A DNA stretch of 64,000 nucleotides from Rhodanobacteraceae bacterium (GTDB lineage: Bacteria; Pseudomonadota; Gammaproteobacteria; Xanthomonadales; SZUA-5): NCBI GenBank assembly GCA_024234055.1, contig JACKOW010000002.1, positions 682,001 to 746,000 of the forward strand, written 5' to 3'. This document shows, in pieces, positions 43,803-52,277 of the stretch. Both the position numbers and the translations under genes were made by a program. Under the pieces are notes generated by a model, which worked only from the letters and a program-made list of their open reading frames with translations, did not search any database and was not told the origin of the DNA. Every line of letters starts with the position of its first letter. Position 1 is the stretch's first letter.

Positions 43803-44108
43803 GCTCACACTCCGGTGATTTTGAGCGGCGTTTGCCGATGGTTCCCGTTGCCTTCAGGCCTGCGGCCGGCAACGCAAATCCACCGCGCAGCAAGCCCGGG
43901 ATTGTAACACGCCGCCTCGCGCGCATGCGCGTGGGCCGCAAAGCGGGCGGATGCAGGCGTGGGCAAAGGGGAAGGGACCGGCGCCCAATCACGAACCATG
44001 ATCTGACAGTGCCGCGACGTGGGTCCCCTGCCCCCGGTTTGATACGCGAACCAGCGCACCGTCAGGGGCCAGCGGGGCTCCCATCAAGGCGAGTTGGCAT
44101 TGGCTTGC
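43803..44108. other. Intergenic region gyrA to Ser/Thr kinase, 306 bp
   Basis: It should carry the gyrA promoter; TTACAAT (minus strand, about 43918-43912) is a possible -10 box, but no good -35 box is spaced correctly. GGGCCGCAAAGCGGGCGG (43933-43950) with its continuation matches an inner stretch of the 244-bp MITE at about 26 of 28 bases. Confidence 0.5.
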
Positions 44109-46586
44109 CTACCCCTGGGCTCCACAGAGCCGCCGATCGCGGGCGAGCGCCGCCGCCATCCGTGGCGGTATCGCCTCTGGCCAGGCCGTGCTCAACCAGG
44201 CGCAGTGTCCGTCCTCGGCAAAGCCGCGCATGGTCTTGTCGAGCTCCGGCACATAGACCATCGGTCGCTGACGCCAGGCTTCCAGCGTCAGGGCCAACTC
44301 GGCCTGCCCCTGCTCGGTCTCGCCGCTGCAGCGCAGCAAGTCGGCCAGCACGCTGCGTGTGGTCAGCATATTGCTGTGCAGCGGCGGCAGCGTCCGCAGG
44401 CGCGACTGCAGCACCTCACGGGCCAGTTCCAGTGCCTGCTGCCACTGTCCCTGGGCTCGCAGCACCGTGATCCTGGCCTGCCTGGCCAGATCGACCAGTT
44501 CGGGATTCGGCGTGCGCTGGTGCAGCCGGCCAGCCATCGCCAGCGCCTTGTCGACGATTTGTTCGGCCTCGGCCAGGTCTCCGCGGGCCACCAGATACGC
44601 GACCAGCTTCTCGTACAGTAGCACCCGATCCCAGTGATCCCCGGTGAAGATGCGCTCGTTGATGGCCATCGACTGCCGCAGACTGGCGATGGCCTCGTCG
44701 TTGCGACCGAGCGCATGCAGGCACCTCGCGCGATTGGTCAAGCCTTCGGCAATCAGACTGTGCTCATCGGGCAGTACCGACCGGCGCAGGATCAGGGCCT
44801 CGTCGATGGCTTGCAGCGCCTGCTCGAATCCCCCCATGCGCAGCTCGCTGAGCGCGTGAATGGTGTAGGAATTGGCCATCTCCAGGCTGTTTTCCGGCAG
44901 ATGTTCGCGCCAGGCCTCGATCGCCTGCAGCGCGATGGCATTGGCGCGCGGCAGATCCTGGAGCTGGTAATAGGCCGCCCCGACGCGGTGCAGGCTGTGG
45001 ATGGTCCTGGGATCGTCCGGCCCCAGCGCCTGCAAGCGCATGTCGTAAGAGGTCTGCATCGCCACGATCATCTCGTCGTAACGACCGGTGCGTTCGTAGA
45101 CTCTCCCCAGCATCAGGTAGCTCTCGGCGGTCTGGTCGCTGGCGCCCAATTCGGCCTTGCGCAGGGTCAGCGCCAGCTTGAACAAGTTCTCCGCCGCACC
45201 GTATTCGGAATATCCCCAATACACCTGGCCCATCTTCTGGGCGAGATCGGCACGCACCAGCGGCGCCGATTGCAAGGACTCCAGTCGGGTCACGCCGCGC
45301 GCCATCAGGTCGAGCACCGTGGATTCCTTGTCGATCGTGAAACCGGTACCCAGCGCGTCACCGGCAGCGAAGACGTCGAGCATGAATTCGGCGACCTGAT
45401 TGGCCTTCTGCGCTTCCAGGGCGGCTGCCGCCTGCAGGCGGTGCTCGCGCACCAGCGCCACTCCCAGCAGTACGGCCAGCAGTGCGGCAGCCGCCACCAT
45501 CCGGTGATTGCGCAGCAGGAAGCGCTGCGAGCGATACCTCCAGGTCTGCTTCTGCGCCTGCACCGGTCGGTGATCGAGATGGCACTGCAGATCCTCGGCC
45601 ATGGCCGCGGCGCTGGGGTAGCGCGCCTGCGGCTGGCGGCGCATGGCCTGCAGCACGATAGCGTCCAGATCACCCTGCAATTGCCGCCGTTCCGGGCCCT
45701 TGAGCCAGCTTGATGGCAGCACTGCCTCGCTGGCCAGGATGGCATCGTCCAGCTTCTTGCCCGAGTCCACCCACGGATGATGGCCACTCAGGGCTTCGTA
45801 GAGCAGCACGCCCATGGTGTAGACATCGCTGGCTACGCTGATCGGCTCACCGCTGATCTGTTCGGGTGAGGCATAGGCCGGCGTGCGCGGCTGAAATTCG
45901 GCCTGGGTATGGGTGGCATCGTCCAGACGCTTGGCGATGCCGAAGTCCAGCAGGCGCGGTTCCCCTCGTGCATCGACCAGAATATTGCCGGGCTTGATGT
46001 CGCGATGGACCACCAGTTGTCGGTGGGCGTAGTCGACCGCAGCCAGCAGCTTGATGATCAGGCGCACCCGGTCGCGGATGGGCAAGGCCGCCATGGCCTC
46101 GGCAAATGGCCGTCCTTCGACGTACTCCATGGCCAACCAGGGCGTGCCGTCATCGGTGATGCCGACCTGCAGCAGACGGGCAATATTGGGATGATCAAGG
46201 CGGGCGAGGATGGATTGTTCGGCCTGAAACCGCCGGCGGGCTTCGCTACTGGCAAATCGCGCTCGCAGGACTTTCAACGCGACCTGCCCGCCGATGTCCT
46301 CGCGTTGCGCCAGATAGACCCGACCGCCGCCGCCTTCACCAAGCAGGGACTCGATCAGGAAGGGCCCCAGCGATTGTCCCAGCAGAGGATCGTTTTCCGG
46401 CGCCGAGGTGGCTGGCGACACCTCAAGGAAGTCGGCGCCGGTGGCATGGGCGGCCAGCAGGCGCTCGACTTCCGCGGCGATCGCCGGGTCGCGTTCGCCC
46501 GACAGCAGCTCCGACCATTGCGAGGGATCACGCTCGATCAGCGTGCCGAACAGCGCCTTGGCCCGGGACCACTGCTCGGGATTCAC
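44109..46586 (-). CDS. Membrane-anchored Ser/Thr protein kinase with TPR domain, partner of ECF sigma factor
   Basis: An 825-residue protein from the GTG at 46586. The N-terminal helical region (1-70, WSRAKALFGTLIERD ... AAEVERLLAAH) precedes the kinase domain: LGEGGGGRVYLAQ, Lys105 in ALKVLRA, Asp196 in VVHRDIKPGN, DFGIAK at 214-219 and APAYASPEQ-like TPAYASPEQ. TM segment at 363-379 (MVAAAALLAVLLGVALV). The C-terminal 440 residues hold TPR repeats (YLMLGRVYERTGRYDEMIVAMQ, GLTNRARCLHALGRNDEAIASL). The GTG overlaps the stop of the sigma factor gene (GTGA). In Xanthomonas an ECF43 factor is activated through such a kinase; the same logic is inferred here. Confidence 0.93.
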   Translation of the reverse strand: MNPEQWSRAKALFGTLIERDPSQWSELLSGERDPAIAAEVERLLAAHATGADFLEVSPATSAPENDPLLGQSLGPFLIESLLGEGGGGRVYLAQREDIGGQVALKVLRARFASSEARRRFQAEQSILARLDHPNIARLLQVGITDDGTPWLAMEYVEGRPFAEAMAALPIRDRVRLIIKLLAAVDYAHRQLVVHRDIKPGNILVDARGEPRLLDFGIAKRLDDATHTQAEFQPRTPAYASPEQISGEPISVASDVYTMGVLLYEALSGHHPWVDSGKKLDDAILASEAVLPSSWLKGPERRQLQGDLDAIVLQAMRRQPQARYPSAAAMAEDLQCHLDHRPVQAQKQTWRYRSQRFLLRNHRMVAAAALLAVLLGVALVREHRLQAAAALEAQKANQVAEFMLDVFAAGDALGTGFTIDKESTVLDLMARGVTRLESLQSAPLVRADLAQKMGQVYWGYSEYGAAENLFKLALTLRKAELGASDQTAESYLMLGRVYERTGRYDEMIVAMQTSYDMRLQALGPDDPRTIHSLHRVGAAYYQLQDLPRANAIALQAIEAWREHLPENSLEMANSYTIHALSELRMGGFEQALQAIDEALILRRSVLPDEHSLIAEGLTNRARCLHALGRNDEAIASLRQSMAINERIFTGDHWDRVLLYEKLVAYLVARGDLAEAEQIVDKALAMAGRLHQRTPNPELVDLARQARITVLRAQGQWQQALELAREVLQSRLRTLPPLHSNMLTTRSVLADLLRCSGETEQGQAELALTLEAWRQRPMVYVPELDKTMRGFAEDGHCAWLSTAWPEAIPPRMAAALARDRRLCGAQG

Positions 46587-47161
46587 GCGTCCTCTCGCAA
46601 GCTGTTGCGCAGCCAGGCTCTGGCCATGGCCCATTCGCGCTTGACGGTTGCCGCCGACAGGTCCAGCAGTTGCGCTGTCTCCTCGATGGAAAAACCCGCG
46701 AAATAGCGCAACTCCACCACCTGAACCTGGCGCCGATCCAGTTCCTGCAGACGCGTGAGCGCCAGATCGAGCGCGAGCAGTTCCTCGGCTTCAACGTCCA
46801 CCGAAGGCGCGTCCAGGCCCTGGTTGAAGGTCGTCACTCGCACCTGATCGCCCCCGCGCTTGAGCTGATGCGACCGGCGGGCATGATCGGTGAGCACCCG
46901 GCGCATCAGATGTCCGGACAGCGCCAGGAATTCGCGCTCATCGGCAAAGCGCAGATCAGGATAGCTTGCCGCCAGCTTGAGCCAGGCTTCGTGCACCAGC
47001 GCCGTGGTGTTGAGACTGTGTCCGGCATGCTCTCCGCGCAATTGCCGATGGGCCATGCGCCGCAGGCTCTGGTAGAGGTCCGCCACCAGTTGTCCCGAAC
47101 AAATGCCCTGTTCGGCGGCCGACTCCGGGTTGTCTCCGAGAGGGTATGGGGCGCCGCTCAC
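46583..47161 (-). CDS. ECF sigma factor linked to Ser/Thr kinase (ECF43-like)
   Basis: About 192 residues. Region 2: LVADLYQSLRRMAHRQLRGEH, LNTTALVHEAWLKLAAS, FLALSGHLMRRVLTDHARR. Region 4: LQELDRRQVQVVELRYFAGFSIEETAQLLDLSAATVKREWAMARAWLRN. This is the sigma-70 ECF subgroup often encoded beside bacterial Ser/Thr kinases and lacking a classical anti-sigma factor. The start is uncertain: GTG at 47161 gives a normal length, but the frame is open to 47278. The gene ends inside the kinase start (4-nt overlap). Its targets may include the divergent secreted-protein genes. Confidence 0.88.
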   Translation of the reverse strand: MSGAPYPLGDNPESAAEQGICSGQLVADLYQSLRRMAHRQLRGEHAGHSLNTTALVHEAWLKLAASYPDLRFADEREFLALSGHLMRRVLTDHARRSHQLKRGGDQVRVTTFNQGLDAPSVDVEAEELLALDLALTRLQELDRRQVQVVELRYFAGFSIEETAQLLDLSAATVKREWAMARAWLRNSLREDA

Positions 47162-47362
47162 CGTGCCGCCCTGCTGTCGCAATGCCCGCAATCCTCCGCG
47201 GAAGCCTCTGTCATGTTGTCCAGTCAGGGATTTCCCAGGTGTCGTCCTGATGTTAGCAGCCGATCTCTGGTCAAGCACAGTCCATGCGCCAGTTTTCCGC
47301 CAGATCGCGCTTGTCCGCTCAGGTTGGTGACGTATCTGTCGCCACGAATCATGGGGAATTCG

Positions 47363-50065
47363 ATGAAAGCACTGCTGATACTGACGATCACCGCCCTGGC
47401 CGCCGTGCTCAGCCTGCCGTGTGCGGCGCAGTCGTACACCGGGACCAACGTGGGCGCGATTCCGGATGGCCTTCCTGCCGGCCTAGAGCGCTATGGCCCA
47501 CCGCGAGATGTCTATTTTGACGTGGGCTTGCTGCGCACGGTGTCGCAAGTCACGGTGAGCTTCACGGCCACCCATGCCTATGTCGGAGACTTGCGGGTCA
47601 CGCTGATTGCGCCGAACGGCAACAGCCATCTGCTGTTTGCCCGCACCGGGGCGCTCGACGCGTCGAGTTTCGGATATTCCTCCGATCTCGATGGCAGCTA
47701 CACCTTCACCGACGATCCCGCGATTGCCGGCAATTGGTGGATTGGTGCGGCCAATAATCCAGTGCCGGGCGGGTCTTACCGAACCGTGATCTCGGGTGGC
47801 GCCGGCGTCAGCAACCCGCCGCCGGTCACCTCGATCAACACGCAGTTTCTGTCGACGCCTGCCAACGGCCGGTGGATTCTGCGTTTCGAGGATGGCTACA
47901 ATACCGATACCGGCGCCGTCAGTGCCGCCACGCTCAATCTGACCCTCGTCGGCAGCACCCGCACCGTCACCAATGCCAACGACAGTGGCTCGGGCAGCCT
48001 GCGCGGTGCACTCCTGGCCGCCAACAGTGGCGATTACATCCGCTTTGCCACACCTTTCTTCGCATCGGCGCGCACAATAGAACTGCTGACGCCACTGCCG
48101 GTGATCAATCAGTCGATCGCGATCCAGGGGCCTGGCGCAGCGTTCCTGACCATCCGACCCGCCGCCACGGCCGGCGACATGCGCATCTTCGAGATTGCTC
48201 AAGGCGTGGCCGGCGTCAGCTTGAGCGGCATGACTACCAACGGTGGGCGCGTGGGCGGTGTCGGTGGCGCCATCTCCACCAGGAGCACGTTGACCCTGTC
48301 CGGCATGCATGTGAGCGGCAATCGCTCTGAAATCGGTGGCGCCGGTATCGGTTTCGTTTTCGCCGGCGGCCAGATCATCGACAGCACCATCAGCGGCAAC
48401 ACCAGTCCGGCGCTGGCCGGGGCCATCTATGCCTTTGGCGGCAACGGAAGGCCATTGCGTATCCTGAATTCCACGATTTCAGGCAACTACGCCTTTGCGG
48501 CCGGCGGTGTCTTCCTTGCGACCGATAACGGCAGCATTGACCTGGAGGTGATCAACAGCACCGTCGCCAACAATCGAGGGGGCAATGGCGAAGCCAACGG
48601 CGTGTATGTGCGTGCCGATGGGCCAGGCAGCGCCAGCGCGCGGATCCGCAACAGCATCGTCGCCAACGATGGGGCCGCCAATTTCCAGACCGGCGTGTCC
48701 AGCGGCGGCACGGCCACCATCACCTCGCTGGGATTCAACCTCAGCGAGGACTACAACGGCGCGCTGACCACCCTCGGCACCGATGTGACCGGTGATCCCA
48801 AGCTCGGGCCGCTGGCCCCGCTGGGCGGCAGCACGCCCACTCATTTGCTGCTGGGCGGCAGTGCGGCGCTGAATGCCGGAAACACATCGGGTTCGGTCAT
48901 CGATCAGCGCGGCCGGCCGCGACCCTGGGGCGCACCCGCCGCATCGAACGGCGGTGACGGCGCCGATATCGGCGCCGTCGAGATGCGGTCTTTCACCGTC
49001 ATCAACACCAACGACAGCGGGATCGGCAGTCTGCGCGATGCCATTGTCGCCGCCAATGCCGATACCGAACTCAACGACATCGTATTTCTCGATGGATTGT
49101 TCGCCAGCCCCCGGGCGATCACACTGGAGTCAGCGCTGCCCGATATCAACAAAGCGATCACCATCAGCGGCCCTGGCGCCGACAAGCTCTCCATACGCCG
49201 AGGCAGTACCGCGCCCCTCTTCCGCCTGTTCACCATCAGCTCAGGGCTGGAAGTGGCGGCGCTCACCGGCATCAAGCTGCAGAATGGCAGCGTCAATGGC
49301 TTTGGTGGCGGCATCGACAGCCAGAGTCCGCTCACGCTGGCCGGCGTGCACGTGCTCGGTAATTTCGCCGGCGCGGGCGGCGCTGGTGTCTCCCTGTTCA
49401 GCGCCGGGGGCACATTCCTCGACAGTACTTTCAACGGCAACACCACCCCCGGACGACCAGCCGGCATCTATGTGCGCAACAGCGGCGCGCTGCCGCTGCG
49501 CATCGTCAACTCCACGATCAGCGGCAATACGGCCGGGGGCACCGATGGCGCCATCCTCAATCTGGCCGACGCCGGCGCCAGTTCGTCCATCGAGCTGATC
49601 AACAGCACTGTGGCCGAAAACGCCGGAACCGCCACCGGCGGCATCGCCAGCGTGTCCCTGGGTGGCGACAGCGCGACGGCCGAAGTGCGCAACACCATCG
49701 TTACCGACAACGCGCCCAACAATCTCGGTACCTTCGCCTCCACCGGTGTCGCCAGCCTTCGCTCCCGCGGCTACAACCTCAGCAATACCAATGATGGCAG
49801 CTTCTTCGATCAGGTCAGCGATCAGAACAACATCAACCCGCAGTTGCTGCCGCTGGCCCTGAATGGCGGCACCACGCCCACCCATGGACTGATCGCCAGC
49901 AGCGCGGCCGTCGATGCCGGCGACAGTGGCGGCAGCGGGGTACTCACCGATCAACGCGGCGTGGCGCGGCCAATCGACCTGCCACTGGCCAATGTCGGCG
50001 ACGGCACCGATATCGGCGCCTTCGAGGCCGAACCCGACAACGTGTTCGCCAACGGCTTCGAGTAG
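47363..50065 (+). CDS. Secreted P-domain/beta-helix protein with C-terminal FANGFE tag
   Basis: About 900 residues with a Sec signal (MKALLILTITALAAVLSLPCAAQ). Residues about 30-200 form a proprotein-convertase P-domain-like jelly roll (VTVSFTATHAYVGDLRVTLIAPNG, GRWILRFEDGYNTDTGAVSAATLNL). Two parallel beta-helix halves follow, each opening with a motif of the type VTNANDSGSGSLRGALLAAN or VINTNDSGIGSLRDAIVAAN and containing many IxNSTISGN turns. Both end in a choice-of-anchor-like segment (GSAALNAGN, VDQRG, GADIGAVE). The protein ends VFANGFE, the tag shared with the next gene. Start at the ATG 47363 with GGGGA 5 nt upstream. Likely a surface adhesin or matrix protein; the ligand is unknown. 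Confidence 0.88.
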   Translation: MKALLILTITALAAVLSLPCAAQSYTGTNVGAIPDGLPAGLERYGPPRDVYFDVGLLRTVSQVTVSFTATHAYVGDLRVTLIAPNGNSHLLFARTGALDASSFGYSSDLDGSYTFTDDPAIAGNWWIGAANNPVPGGSYRTVISGGAGVSNPPPVTSINTQFLSTPANGRWILRFEDGYNTDTGAVSAATLNLTLVGSTRTVTNANDSGSGSLRGALLAANSGDYIRFATPFFASARTIELLTPLPVINQSIAIQGPGAAFLTIRPAATAGDMRIFEIAQGVAGVSLSGMTTNGGRVGGVGGAISTRSTLTLSGMHVSGNRSEIGGAGIGFVFAGGQIIDSTISGNTSPALAGAIYAFGGNGRPLRILNSTISGNYAFAAGGVFLATDNGSIDLEVINSTVANNRGGNGEANGVYVRADGPGSASARIRNSIVANDGAANFQTGVSSGGTATITSLGFNLSEDYNGALTTLGTDVTGDPKLGPLAPLGGSTPTHLLLGGSAALNAGNTSGSVIDQRGRPRPWGAPAASNGGDGADIGAVEMRSFTVINTNDSGIGSLRDAIVAANADTELNDIVFLDGLFASPRAITLESALPDINKAITISGPGADKLSIRRGSTAPLFRLFTISSGLEVAALTGIKLQNGSVNGFGGGIDSQSPLTLAGVHVLGNFAGAGGAGVSLFSAGGTFLDSTFNGNTTPGRPAGIYVRNSGALPLRIVNSTISGNTAGGTDGAILNLADAGASSSIELINSTVAENAGTATGGIASVSLGGDSATAEVRNTIVTDNAPNNLGTFASTGVASLRSRGYNLSNTNDGSFFDQVSDQNNINPQLLPLALNGGTTPTHGLIASSAAVDAGDSGGSGVLTDQRGVARPIDLPLANVGDGTDIGAFEAEPDNVFANGFE

Positions 50066-50151
50066 CCGATTGGATGAGCCAGTTTGGCACCAGATCACGC
50101 TACTACCCAGCAGGCCTGCATGGGCCGATGACCTTGAATCAGGAACTCACC

Positions 50152-50493
50152 ATGAATCGAGCATTGCGTGATCGTGCAGCATGGACGGGTGCCCGCCCTG
50201 CACGGCGACCGATCTGGATATCGCTGCTGGCAGCCATCGCGCTCTCCGGCGGTGTTGCCTGGGCCCAGGGCTCGCCGCCACCCGCCGGCGGACCCTATGT
50301 ACTCGCCAAACAGGCGATTGCCGGTGGCGCAGGGCTGGCGACCGGGGGTTCATACGCGCTGACCGGAACCGTGGCCCAACCCGCCGTGGATCCGCTTGCG
50401 GCCACCGGCGGCGCCTACCAGCTATCGGGCGGCTTCCATGGCCCATCCGTTCCGCGCGGCGAGGATTTGTTCGCCAACGGCTTCGAAGACTAG
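50152..50493 (+). CDS. Small exported protein ending in LFANGFED
   Basis: I do not recognise this 113-residue protein as a named family. The signal peptide is at residues 15-38 (RRPIWISLLAAIALSGGVAWAQG). The mature part is Gly/Ala/Pro rich, with two similar units: YVLAKQAIAGGAGLATGGSYALTGTVAQP and ATGGAYQLSGGFHGP. These resemble the short segments found before anchors in other exported proteins of this group. It ends GEDLFANGFED, almost the same as the end of the large upstream protein. AGGAACTCACC precedes the ATG. The gap to the upstream gene is 86 nt, so the two are probably co-transcribed. Confidence 0.78.
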   Translation: MNRALRDRAAWTGARPARRPIWISLLAAIALSGGVAWAQGSPPPAGGPYVLAKQAIAGGAGLATGGSYALTGTVAQPAVDPLAATGGAYQLSGGFHGPSVPRGEDLFANGFED

Positions 50494-50532
50494 CCGACTT
50501 TGCCATCAGTCAATTCAGTGAGGAGAATTCAG

Positions 50533-51813
50533 ATGACACGCAATAGTGGACTGGCAGCCAGTTTGGCAGCGATGAGTTGGGCGCTGTTGTTGGGTTTGTC
50601 GAACCCCGCGCTCGCGCTCAGCAACAGTTTCAGCTACCAGGGCAGCCTGATGGATTCTGGACAAGCGGCCAACGGCAGCTACGATCTGCAGTTCGAACTG
50701 CAGACTCAAGCTGGGGTAGCCGTGGGCAGCCCGGTGCTGCTTGAGGATGTGGCCGTCATCCAGGGCGTATTCACGGTCGATCTGGACTTCGGTGCGGCCG
50801 TGACCAGCGGCGATTTCCAGCTGCAGATCGGCATCCGCCCGGGCAGTTCGACCGGCGGCTACACTCTGCTGTCCCCCGCGACCCGAATCACGCCCACGCC
50901 GCAGGCGCAAATTGCCGGGATGGCGGTGGAAGCGGTGAGCGTGTCGCCCAACAGCATCGGCTCGACCAGCATTGCCGACGGCAGTGTCGGGGCGGTGGAC
51001 GTGGATGGCAACCAGGTACAGCGTCGCGTGGTCAATAGCTGCGCCGCAGATCAGGCCATCCGAACGATCAACGCCGACGGCAGCGTCAGTTGCATCATCG
51101 GGCCGGTGGGTCCTGCAGGTCCGCAGGGACCGGCTGGACCTGAGGGCCCGCAAGGTCCCACCGGTTTGACCGGAGCCATCGGCGCTACCGGTCCGGCCGG
51201 ACCGCAGGGGCTGACGGGTGCGACCGGACCGGCAGGCCCTCAGGGCCCGCAAGGGCCGCAGGGGGCTACCGGTTCGCAGGGACCTCAGGGGGTGCAGGGC
51301 GCGACCGGACCTCAGGGACCGGCCGGGCCCGGCTTCGGTGCCTTGGCAATACGCGGTAGCGACAGCACGAACTTCGCAACCACCGGCGGGGCAACGGCCG
51401 AATTCCTGGATATCAATGACACCAGCCCGGATCTTTCGGCCGACAACAGCTCGGGCTTTACCGTCATCAATGTGCAGACCAGCGGAGTCTACGAAATCAG
51501 CTACTCGATCAACTACTTTGTAGATGCCAACCCGGACATCGTCCTGTTGGCAACCTTTTTCACCCGCAGTGGCGGGGGCGGCGCTGCCTGCAGCATCACC
51601 GCGCTTCAATCAGCTACGGCGGGCTTTGCGCTGGCATATGAAAGCATGATTCTGGATTCCCAGCTCTACTACAGCGTCAGTGGTAGAGAAATCCTGTACA
51701 TGAATGCAGGCACCTGCCTTGCATTGAAGGCCTTTGAGTCGTCCGCCGCTCCGGCGTCCGGCAACTCGGCAAGCATGGACGTTTCCTATATCAACGTCAT
51801 ACGACTGCAGTGA
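50533..51813 (+). CDS. Secreted collagen-like protein
   Basis: A 426-residue protein with a Sec signal (cleavage near ALALS, residue 30). The N-terminal domain, residues 31-125 (SNSFSYQGSLMDSGQAANGSYDLQFEL ... GVFTVDLDFG), is a head common in exported bacterial proteins. A linker with NSIGSTSIADGSVGAVDVDGNQV follows. Then come 26 uninterrupted Gly-X-Y triplets, residues 190-267 (GPVGPAGPQGPAGPEGPQGP and onward), the signature of a collagen-type triple helix. The C-terminal domain (268-426) is beta rich and resembles the BclA/C1q-like trimerising heads. AGGAG lies 7 nt upstream of the ATG. It does not carry the FANGFE tag. Confidence 0.9.
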   Translation: MTRNSGLAASLAAMSWALLLGLSNPALALSNSFSYQGSLMDSGQAANGSYDLQFELQTQAGVAVGSPVLLEDVAVIQGVFTVDLDFGAAVTSGDFQLQIGIRPGSSTGGYTLLSPATRITPTPQAQIAGMAVEAVSVSPNSIGSTSIADGSVGAVDVDGNQVQRRVVNSCAADQAIRTINADGSVSCIIGPVGPAGPQGPAGPEGPQGPTGLTGAIGATGPAGPQGLTGATGPAGPQGPQGPQGATGSQGPQGVQGATGPQGPAGPGFGALAIRGSDSTNFATTGGATAEFLDINDTSPDLSADNSSGFTVINVQTSGVYEISYSINYFVDANPDIVLLATFFTRSGGGGAACSITALQSATAGFALAYESMILDSQLYYSVSGREILYMNAGTCLALKAFESSAAPASGNSASMDVSYINVIRLQ

Positions 51814-52029
51814 GCCCGTGGTAGCAGCCGCCTCGCAACCAAGCCAGCGATCCTCTGAACGGGTTTCGCGGGCAGCAGTTGCGGCACTGGTGCACGTATT
51901 TCCAGCCGCGTGAGCAGCCGTGTGACATCGACATGCCTTGAGGAGCGCCCTTGCGGCGCGACCGCTCGCTGCGCACCGCAACAGCGATCGCGCCGCAAGG
52001 GCGCTCCTACCAGGGAACCCGCAGGCTAG
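51814..52029. other. Intergenic region after the collagen-like gene
   Basis: It holds one very strong hairpin (51941-52008) and then abuts the MITE. No gene is seen. Confidence 0.6.
51941..52008. repeat. Perfect 21-bp-arm hairpin
   Basis: The arms AGGAGCGCCCTTGCGGCGCG with A (51941-51961) and TCGCGCCGCAAGGGCGCTCC with T (51988-52008) are perfect complements around a 26-bp loop. It may terminate transcription of the collagen-like gene. CGCTCCTAC also occurs at the hairpin-like stretch near 56172, so it is probably another dispersed family. Confidence 0.75.
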
Positions 52030-52277
52030 CCCCCATTTCTCACACCTGCGCGAGCAGATGCCGTGATCCCGTTGTGGCGCAAGGCGAATCGGTGGCCACA
52101 CAGCAATGGGAGAGTGTACGGCTGCATCTGCCCGCTTTGCGGACCTCGCGCGTTCTTTGCGACTATCGCTGCGTTGCTCCTCCTCGCAATGGAATCACCA
52201 TTCCTCGTCGTCGCGCCTTGCGCTAGTCGCAAAGCCCTGCGCGATCTTCCGCAACAGGTGTGAGAAATGCGGGCTAG
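52026..52277. mobile_element. MITE-like element, copy 2 (244 bp, CTAG target duplication)
   Basis: CTAG at 52026-52029 and 52274-52277 flank a 244-bp element. The left end CCCCCATTTCTCACACCTG differs from the right end (complement of CCCGCATTTCTCACACCTG) at one base. It is the inverted counterpart of the copy at 34318-34569, with the inside conserved over its whole length (for example CGCCTTGCGCTAGTCGCAAA). The right CTAG supplies the TAG stop codon of the large minus-strand gene that follows. Confidence 0.92.
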
